A DNA stretch of 64,000 bases. It comes from CAVQCX01 sp963775335. GTDB taxonomy: Bacteria > Pseudomonadota > Gammaproteobacteria > Chromatiales > Chromatiaceae. Positions 57,898 to 64,000 of the stretch are shown here, in pieces. Position 1 is the first letter of the stretch. Each line of letters opens with the position of its first letter. The notes below the pieces were generated by a model, which was given only the letters and a program-made list of their open reading frames with translations, was not told the DNA's origin and did not search any database. The stretch covers positions 1,178,001 to 1,242,000 of the forward strand of contig CAVZIJ010000003.1 in NCBI GenBank assembly GCA_963775335.1. The letters are read 5' to 3'. The translations under genes and the position numbers were made by a program.

Positions 57898-60800
57898 ATG
57901 ACGCAGGAACCCTCGGGGATTGCGATCGTTGGAATGGCGTGCTCGTTTCCGGGCGCGCCGGACCTGCGGGCCTACCACGACAATCTCCGACGCGGCACGG
58001 ATGCGATCACCGAGGTCCCGCCCAAACGCTGGGATCCGGTGTTCTTCGATCCCGCCTCCTCCGAGATCGACCGCTTCTACTGCCGGCGCGGCGGCTTCAT
58101 CGGCGATCAACTGCTGTTCAACCCCTTGCCCTACGGCATCATGCCGGTAGCGGCGGAAGGCTCGGAGCCGGACCAGATGCTCTCCCTGGACCTGGTCACG
58201 CAGGCGCTCAAGGACGCCGGAATGGACGCCGATGTGCCCCGGGAGCGCACCGCGGTCATCCTCGGGCGCGGCGGCTACATCGGCGTGCGCGGGGCCCGCG
58301 CCACCCAGCACTTCGCCACCGCCCAACAGCTCGTCCAGGCGGTCAGCGACCTTGTACCGGGCGTCACCGCGGAGCAGCTTGCCGCGATCAAGAAGGAGTT
58401 CCTGTCCAAGATCGGCCACTACGGACCCGACACCGCAATCGGGCTCGTACCCAACATCGCTGCCTCCCGGATCGCCAATCGGTTCGACTTCCAAGGCCCC
58501 GCCTATACCATCGACGCGGCCTGCGCCAGCTCTCTGATCGCAGTAGATCAGGGCGCCCGGGAGCTCGACTCGGGGCGGGCCGATCTGGTGGTTGCCGGCG
58601 GCATGCACCTGTGCGACGACCTCAGCTTCTGGAACGTATTCACCCAGCTCGGGGCGATCAGTCGGACCCAACAGATCCGGCCGCTGGACCGCCGTGCCGA
58701 CGGCCTCCTGATCGGCGAGGGCGCCGGCGTCTTCCTGCTCAAACGCCTGACCGACGCCTTGCGCGACGGCGACCGGATCTACGCCGTGGTCAAGGGCACG
58801 GGACTGTCCAGCGACGGGCGGGAGCGCAGCCTGATGGACCCCCGCTCGGAGGGGCAGGTCCTGGCGGTGCGGCGGGCCTGGAAGGCCGCCGGTCTCGACC
58901 CGGCCACCATCGGCCTGCTGGAGGCCCACGGGACCGGCACGCCGGCCGGTGACCGCGCCGAGCTCAGCACCCTCGCCCAGGTATTCGGCGATCGGGTCCA
59001 AGGCTCCCCCGGTATCGGCTCGGTCAAATCTATGATCGGGCATACCATGCCCGCGTCCGGCGCGGCCAGCCTGATCAAGACCGCTCTCGCCCTGTATCAC
59101 GGTTTTCTGCCGCCGACGCTGCACTGCGAGGAGCCCCACGAACTGCTCGCCCAGTCCGGATTCCGGCCGATCCACCAGGCCGAGCCCTGGGAGGCGCCGA
59201 CCGGCCATCCCCGCCGTGCCGCGGTCAACGCCTTCGGCTTTGGGGGCATCAATTCTCACGTCGTGCTGGAAGCTGCCCCCGGTGGCTCCGCGGAGCCGAT
59301 CGCGCCGCCGCCGAAAGCCCCTCAGGCGCCGCAAATGCTCTTTCTCGCCGCCGACAGCCGAGAGGCGCTGCTCAAGGCCCTGGAGACCGGCCAGGCGACC
59401 AAGCCCCGGGGCAGCCACCGGCTGGTGATTCAGGACCCAACGCCGGAGCGCCGGGAGATCGCGCACAAGCTCGTCGAGCGCGGCAAGCGCTGGTCGGGGC
59501 GCAAGGACATCTGGTACTCGCCGGGCGGCCTCGCCCAGGAGGGGGGCAAGATCGCCTTCTTGTTCCCGGGCGTGGATGGTCGCTTCAACCCCCAGGTGGA
59601 GGACGTTGCCCGCCATTTCCATCAGCCGCTGCCGCGGCACCACAACGCCCAGGGTGACCTGGTCACGATCAGCGCGGGCATCGTCGAGGTCGGGCTGCTG
59701 TTGAATACGGTACTGGCAGAGCTCGGCATCCGCCCCGATGCCATCGCTGGCCACAGCATCGGCGAATGGACCGGCGCGCTCGCTTCCGGGCTGACGCCTC
59801 CGGAGGAAGCGGACCGTTTCATCGACGAGATCGTCCCGGCGATGTCCCTGGAGGTGCCGGGTGTGCTGTTCGGGGCCGTGGGCTGCGGCGCCGAGCAGGC
59901 CGCACGAGCCATCGAGGGCCTCAAAGACATCGCAGTCTCCCACGACAACTGCCCCCATCAGTCGATTCTGTGCGGGGTCGAAGAGAGCATGGACCTCGCC
60001 TTGCAGCGGCTGAAGTCCGAGGGGATTTTGACCGAAAAACTGCCTTTCCGCTCCGGCTTCCACTCGCCGCTGTTCCGGGAATACCTGCAGCCCCTGGCGG
60101 TGGCTTTCTCTTCGTTCTCGCTCGGTCCCGCCGAGCCCCCGCTGTGGTCGGCCACTACCGTCTCGCCCTACCCCTCGGAGCCCGACGAGATTCGCGCGCT
60201 CTGGATCGACCATCTGCTCAAGCCAGTGCGCTTCCGGGAGGTGACCGAGCGGCTTTACGAGGAAGGGGTCCGGGTGTTCATTCAGCTGGGCACTGGGCGA
60301 CTGATGGGCTTCGTCGAAGACAGCTTGCGCGGCCAGCCCCACGCGGCGATCGCCGCCAACGCGGAGAACCGCTCCGGCATCGAGCAGCTGCGACGCCTGC
60401 TCGCCGAGCTCTGGTGCGAGGGCTATCCGGTACGGCTGCAACGCCTGGGTCTGGAGCCCAAGGCTGTCCCGGCGCTCGCACGACCCCTGGCCCTGGAGCT
60501 CAGTACCCGGCCGGTGCATCTCGACCATCCGATCGTTCAGCCCACCCAGGTCTCCCCGCCGGCGTTGGCCGCCGAGCTGCCGCTGGAGAGCTCCGAGCCG
60601 GTGATGGCGGAGCTGGCCCGGATGCAACAGGATCTGCTCACCGTTTCCCGGGACGTCGTCATGGCCTGGAACCGGGTGCGCACCGGTCAACCCACGGCCC
60701 GGGTGAGAGCGGTGCCTCCTGGCCCGCCATCCGCGGCAGCACCTGCCGCGACAGCGCCTGCGGCCGCACCACCGCCGGCGGCTACGGCACCGACCCAGCC

Positions 60801-62229
60801 CTCAGGCCCGCGCAAGGCAACCCGGGTGCGGCATTTCTCCCTGGAGAGCATGCCCTTCCTGATCGACCACAGCTTCATGCGCCAGCCCGAAGGCTGGGCA
60901 AACCCCACCGACCGATTCCCGGTGGTGCCGTTCACCATGTCCGTCGATCTGGTCATGGAGGCGGCGCAGGAGCTACTGCCCGAGCTGGTTCCCGTGGGGC
61001 TCGAGCGCATCCGCGCCAACCGCTGGATCGAGGTCACCCCGCCGGTCGACGTAGAGATCAATGCCGCCTTCGACGGCGGCACCAAGGTGAACGTCAGCAT
61101 TGGAGAGTACTTCACCGCCACCGTGCTGATGGCCCGCAGCTATCCCCCGGCGCCCGCCCCCAGACCTCTGGCCATCGGCGAGCAGGATCGGCCCTGGGCG
61201 AATGCGCGGCAGTTCTACGAGGACCGCTGGATGTTCCACGGTCCGGGCTATCACGCGGTGACAGACGTGGGCCCGATGGGTCTCAAAGGCCTGCACGGCA
61301 AGGCCAAGGCCCTGCCCGCCCGGGGCTCCCTGCTGGACGCGGCGGGCCAGATCGCCGGCTACTGGTGCGCCTGCCACGCCACGGAAAACCAGGAGGCCCT
61401 GCCTTTCCGGATCGACCGCATCCTGTTCTACGGTCCTCACCCTGAGACCGGTGCGGAGCTGCAGTGCGATGTAAACATCCGCGAGTTCACCGATCTCTGG
61501 GGTCGGTTCGACATCGACATGCACCGTGGCGGTCGCGTCTGGGCGCGCGTCGAGGGTTGGGAGGACCGCCGCTTCGAGGCCGATCCGCGGATGCGCAAGG
61601 CCCTGGTGTGGCCGGAGCACAATATCTTTGCCGAGCCGGACGCCGAGGGCTTCGTCATTGCCCGCGAAACCTGGCGCAGCGCCTCGTCCCGGTACTTCGT
61701 CGCGCGCCGCTGGCTCGATTTCGAGGACATGGAGAAGTATTCCGCAAAGAACCCCCGGGCCCAGCGCTCCTGGCTACTGGGGCGTATCGCGGCCAAAGAT
61801 GCGGTGCGGCGCTGGCTGTGGGATCGGGGCCACGGCCCGCGCTTTCCGATCGAGGTCAAGGTGCGCAACCAAGCGAGCGGGCGTCCGGTGGCAAGCGGAC
61901 CTTTCAGTGAGGACCTGCGCATCTCGATCGGCCACTGCGAGACGATGGGCGTCGCCATGCTCGCGGTGGGCCGAGACGTCGGTATCGACGTGGAGAAGAT
62001 AGCGCCCCGCGACCCGGCGCTGATCAGCAGCGCGTTCACCGAGTCCGAGCTGGCGCTCCTGCCCAGTGCCGACCATGACGAATGGCTGACCCGGCTCTGG
62101 ACAGCCAAAGAGGCCGTCGGGAAGCTCCTGGGCACGGGGCTGGCCGGCAAGCCGCGCAGCTTCGAGCTTTCCGAGATCGATGGCGAGCGACTACGGGTAA
62201 ATGACGTCTCGGGTCCAGACGCGCCGTGA
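57898..62229 (+). CDS. PUFA/glycolipid-type polyketide synthase B: KS-AT-DH-PPTase
   Basis: 1443 residues. KS ~1-460 with Cys209 (DAACASS), His344 (HGTGT) and His382 (GHTM). AT ~555-830 with Ser620 (GHSIGE) and GFHSP. A Pro/Ala linker (~935-975) then a double-hotdog dehydratase with His991 (IDHSF) and Asp1147 (LLDAAGQ). The last ~150 residues are a Sfp-like phosphopantetheinyl transferase with GIDVEK (Asp1364) and WTAKEAVGK (Lys1404). All catalytic residues are present, so the system can activate its own ACPs. It starts 66 bp after synthase A and supplies the second KS/AT and the DH that A lacks. Confidence 0.93.
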   Translation: MTQEPSGIAIVGMACSFPGAPDLRAYHDNLRRGTDAITEVPPKRWDPVFFDPASSEIDRFYCRRGGFIGDQLLFNPLPYGIMPVAAEGSEPDQMLSLDLVTQALKDAGMDADVPRERTAVILGRGGYIGVRGARATQHFATAQQLVQAVSDLVPGVTAEQLAAIKKEFLSKIGHYGPDTAIGLVPNIAASRIANRFDFQGPAYTIDAACASSLIAVDQGARELDSGRADLVVAGGMHLCDDLSFWNVFTQLGAISRTQQIRPLDRRADGLLIGEGAGVFLLKRLTDALRDGDRIYAVVKGTGLSSDGRERSLMDPRSEGQVLAVRRAWKAAGLDPATIGLLEAHGTGTPAGDRAELSTLAQVFGDRVQGSPGIGSVKSMIGHTMPASGAASLIKTALALYHGFLPPTLHCEEPHELLAQSGFRPIHQAEPWEAPTGHPRRAAVNAFGFGGINSHVVLEAAPGGSAEPIAPPPKAPQAPQMLFLAADSREALLKALETGQATKPRGSHRLVIQDPTPERREIAHKLVERGKRWSGRKDIWYSPGGLAQEGGKIAFLFPGVDGRFNPQVEDVARHFHQPLPRHHNAQGDLVTISAGIVEVGLLLNTVLAELGIRPDAIAGHSIGEWTGALASGLTPPEEADRFIDEIVPAMSLEVPGVLFGAVGCGAEQAARAIEGLKDIAVSHDNCPHQSILCGVEESMDLALQRLKSEGILTEKLPFRSGFHSPLFREYLQPLAVAFSSFSLGPAEPPLWSATTVSPYPSEPDEIRALWIDHLLKPVRFREVTERLYEEGVRVFIQLGTGRLMGFVEDSLRGQPHAAIAANAENRSGIEQLRRLLAELWCEGYPVRLQRLGLEPKAVPALARPLALELSTRPVHLDHPIVQPTQVSPPALAAELPLESSEPVMAELARMQQDLLTVSRDVVMAWNRVRTGQPTARVRAVPPGPPSAAAPAATAPAAAPPPAATAPTQPSGPRKATRVRHFSLESMPFLIDHSFMRQPEGWANPTDRFPVVPFTMSVDLVMEAAQELLPELVPVGLERIRANRWIEVTPPVDVEINAAFDGGTKVNVSIGEYFTATVLMARSYPPAPAPRPLAIGEQDRPWANARQFYEDRWMFHGPGYHAVTDVGPMGLKGLHGKAKALPARGSLLDAAGQIAGYWCACHATENQEALPFRIDRILFYGPHPETGAELQCDVNIREFTDLWGRFDIDMHRGGRVWARVEGWEDRRFEADPRMRKALVWPEHNIFAEPDAEGFVIARETWRSASSRYFVARRWLDFEDMEKYSAKNPRAQRSWLLGRIAAKDAVRRWLWDRGHGPRFPIEVKVRNQASGRPVASGPFSEDLRISIGHCETMGVAMLAVGRDVGIDVEKIAPRDPALISSAFTESELALLPSADHDEWLTRLWTAKEAVGKLLGTGLAGKPRSFELSEIDGERLRVNDVSGPDAP

Positions 62230-62316
62230 GAATGAATACGTGATCGGATGGACGGTGCAGAGCGACTGATCAGCGCTTTAGAATCCGGGCTCGTCCCCTG
62301 AGTGGAGGAATCTCGT

Positions 62317-62595
62317 TTGAGTGACACATTGCAAACCGTAGCCAGGCTGATCGAGGAGGTCGTTGGCGAACAGCTACTCGATCCGATCACTCCCGAGACC
62401 TCGTTCGGCGACGATCTGGAGCTCGAGAGCATCGAGCTGGTCGCGCTCGCAGAGAAGGTGCAGGCCGAATATGGCGAGAAGGTCAACTTTGCCGACTGGC
62501 TATCCCAGAAGGAGTTGGATGAGCTGATCCATCTCAAAGTGGGTGAGCTTGTCGATTTCATCGACCAATGTCTGGCCTCCTCGACAGCCTCATGA
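62317..62595 (+). CDS. Free-standing acyl carrier protein
   Basis: 92 residues. The phosphopantetheine serine is in DDLELESIELVAL, and helix 3-4 features (YGEKVNFADWL, GELVDFID) complete a carrier fold. I chose the TTG at 62317 because GGAGGA (62304-62309) lies seven bases before it; the GTG at 62302 would overlap that site. It differs in motif (LES) from the synthase ACPs (IDS), so it probably serves a different step, such as transfer of the finished chain. Confidence 0.88.
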   Translation: MSDTLQTVARLIEEVVGEQLLDPITPETSFGDDLELESIELVALAEKVQAEYGEKVNFADWLSQKELDELIHLKVGELVDFIDQCLASSTAS

Positions 62596-62744
62596 CGCCG
62601 ACCCATCTCTTTTTGCAACCGGCGCCGAGCGCTTCCGCTGCAGCAACCGCGGAACAGTCTGGATCGTTAAGTCGGTCTCGACGATCGGCGGGCGAGCGCA
62701 CCGCCGCCATCTCCCCGACCATCTTGGAGCCTCTCGATGGCTGA
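62592..62744 (+). CDS. Possible 50-residue coupled micro-ORF (doubtful)
   Basis: An ATG overlapping the ACP stop (ATGA) opens 50 codons that end in a TGA overlapping the hydrolase start (ATGGCTGA). The product would be Ser/Ala/Arg-rich with no known motif, and it uses several codons rare in its neighbours (TTA, CGA, AGT). No ribosome site beyond coupling. It may be only a spacer that happens to be open. Confidence 0.25.
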   Translation: MTPTHLFLQPAPSASAAATAEQSGSLSRSRRSAGERTAAISPTILEPLDG

Positions 62745-63543
62745 GATCGAAGCACGTGGCGTGCGCTTCCATGTGCAGCGCCTGGGCGGTGGGCAACAGC
62801 GTGTAGTCTTTCTGCACGGCTTCGTCTGGGACAATATGTCGAGCTGGTATTTCTCCGTCGCGGCGGCCCTGGCGCGCGAGGCGGACATTCTGCTCTATGA
62901 CCTACGCGGCCACGGCAAGAGCGAGCGCTCCGCCACGGGGTATACCCTGGATGACATGGTGGCGGACCTGGACGCTATCCTGGATGCGACGGCCTTCGGG
63001 GATCGGCCCGTGCACCTGGTGGGCAACAGCTTCGGGGGACTGTTGGCTCTGGCCTATGCGATCGCTCACCCGGAGCGCGTCGCCAGCATGGTGCTGGTGG
63101 ACGCTCACGTCGCGGACGAAACCTGGACCGATGAGATGCGCGCAACCCTCGAATCTCGCGGGCAGGAGCGAGATCGCAAGATCATCCAGGCCTTTCACGA
63201 ATGGGCTGGACGGCACAACGACCCGCGCAATACCCGCCTGGCGAAGAGCGCCGAGGCGCTAGTCTATGACACCAGCCTGCTGGACGACCTGACTCGACCC
63301 CACGTATTTTCCGATCCCGACCTGGCCCGTATCGGTTGTCCGGTGCTCGCGATTTACGGCGAGCACTCCGATATCCGCGCCAAGGGCGAGCGGCTGGCGG
63401 AGAAGCTGCCGGACTGCAAGCTCGAGATCGTCGCGGGCGGCTCCCACGTGATCCTTTGGGAGGCCACCTCACACCTGCGAAACCGCATCGGCCAATGGCT
63501 TGCCGACCAGGAGACCCCGCGGGGCGCGGCCGACGGCCTCTGA
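62737..63543 (+). CDS. Alpha/beta-fold hydrolase of the lipid cluster
   Basis: 268 residues. Oxyanion HGFVWDN, nucleophile elbow VGNSFGG (~92), acid in YGEHSD and catalytic histidine in GGSHVILWEA. GGAG lies seven bases before the ATG. As neither synthase has a thioesterase domain, this is a candidate for releasing or trimming the acyl product; an ester hydrolase acting elsewhere is equally possible. It is followed 4 bp later by the glycosyltransferase. Confidence 0.88.
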   Translation: MAEIEARGVRFHVQRLGGGQQRVVFLHGFVWDNMSSWYFSVAAALAREADILLYDLRGHGKSERSATGYTLDDMVADLDAILDATAFGDRPVHLVGNSFGGLLALAYAIAHPERVASMVLVDAHVADETWTDEMRATLESRGQERDRKIIQAFHEWAGRHNDPRNTRLAKSAEALVYDTSLLDDLTRPHVFSDPDLARIGCPVLAIYGEHSDIRAKGERLAEKLPDCKLEIVAGGSHVILWEATSHLRNRIGQWLADQETPRGAADGL

Positions 63544-63547
63544 GCTC

Positions 63548-64000
63548 ATGGCGCGCTTCCTCTTCGTGTCGCCGCCCTTCGCGGGTCACATCAATCCGAC
63601 CGTTTCGGTGGGTCAAGCCTTGCGCGAGCGCGGTCATCGCGTCGCCTGGGTCGGTTACGGCGAGGTGCTGCACCGGCTTCTCCCCCGGGAGGCGCAGATC
63701 TACGCCCTCGAGTCCCGGCACAGACCCGAGCAGGTCAACGCCCTTGCCGCCGATGTCCGCTCGGTGCGTGGGCTGCGCAACCTCAAGCTGATGTGGACCG
63801 AGATCTTCATCCCCATGGCGCGCGACATGGCCCCCGGCACCGAGCAGGCGGTGCACAGCTTCCGTCCCGATGTCCTGATCGTCGACCAGCAGGCGCTGGC
63901 CGGCGCCATGGTGGCGCGCCGCCTCGGGCTGACTTGGGCGACCTCCGCCACCAGTCCCGTGGATCGGGTTCGCGCACTCTCGGGTCTCCCCAAGGTGCTG
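63548..64000 (+). CDS. GT1-family glycosyltransferase, N-terminal half (runs off window)
   Basis: 151 residues are visible and the frame is open at the window edge. The start MARFLFVSPPFAGHINPTVSVG is the N-terminal Rossmann motif of MGT/UGT-type glycosyltransferases, including the conserved GHINP histidine. The segment FRPDVLIVDQQALAGAMVARRLG is also typical. The nucleotide-sugar-binding half is outside. It starts 4 bp after the hydrolase and probably glycosylates the cluster's lipid or polyketide product. Confidence 0.85.
   Translation, partial: MARFLFVSPPFAGHINPTVSVGQALRERGHRVAWVGYGEVLHRLLPREAQIYALESRHRPEQVNALAADVRSVRGLRNLKLMWTEIFIPMARDMAPGTEQAVHSFRPDVLIVDQQALAGAMVARRLGLTWATSATSPVDRVRALSGLPKVL

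Noticed and set aside
55006..60690. 1894-codon open frame on the minus strand across both synthase genes
   Set aside because: It is antisense to well-supported catalytic domains, crosses their intergenic gap and has no recognisable domain. High GC and third-position bias make such long shadows common.

Overview
The window is about 65% GC by eye and reads as a gammaproteobacterial chromosome. The evidence is gene order: initiator tRNA - rimP - nusA - infB - rbfA - truB - rpsO - pnp, a complete 14-gene NADH dehydrogenase I (nuo) operon, tRNA-Leu - secG - tpiA, and ribBA - ribH - nusB - thiL - pgpA. This core fits a Chromatiales-like lineage, but that placement is inference from gene content only.

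Layout. 1-2740 (+): the end of an ABC exporter and a YheT-type hydrolase. 2900-11790 (-): the initiator tRNA and the nusA-pnp translation/RNA-turnover operon, with two terminators between the tRNA and rimP. 11880-26820 (-): nuoA-N with its own promoter. 26880-28364 (-): tRNA-Leu, secG and tpiA. 28657-41192: mixed housekeeping and conserved genes (folE2, a periplasmic aspartic protease, pgpA, thiL, nusB, ribH, ribBA, tmcA, a VOC protein, ferredoxin-NADP reductase, a YccU-type protein, a DUF3775-type protein, an Ap4A phosphorylase-like protein). Intergenic spaces here hold short palindromic and heptad repeats and a 167-bp MITE-like element. 41193-45857 (+): an accessory operon of a Sel1-type protein, a secreted VWA protein, an ABC ATPase and an FtsX-like permease. 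45864-50130 (-): a second ABC system with two MacB-type permeases, an ATPase and a membrane-fusion protein. 50421-64000 (+): a secondary-lipid or polyketide cluster that runs off the right edge.

The most interesting part is 48978-64000. Two giant proteins together carry every activity of an iterative, fully reducing PUFA/heterocyst-glycolipid-type synthase: duplicated PfaD-like nitronate-monooxygenase (enoyl reductase-like) domains, KS, AT, three near-identical tandem ACPs and KR on the first; KS, AT, DH and a phosphopantetheinyl transferase on the second. A free ACP, an alpha/beta hydrolase and a GT1-type glycosyltransferase follow. A membrane-fusion-protein/MacB-type exporter is transcribed divergently. 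I infer a pathway that makes, glycosylates and exports a long-chain lipid or polyketide.

Four genes (ribBA, the VWA protein, the membrane-fusion protein and the first synthase) each carry what looks like one extra base. In three of them it falls in the same heptamer, GACGTTC, where GACGTC would restore the frame. Whether these are sequencing errors, slippage mutations or something biological cannot be settled from the sequence alone.
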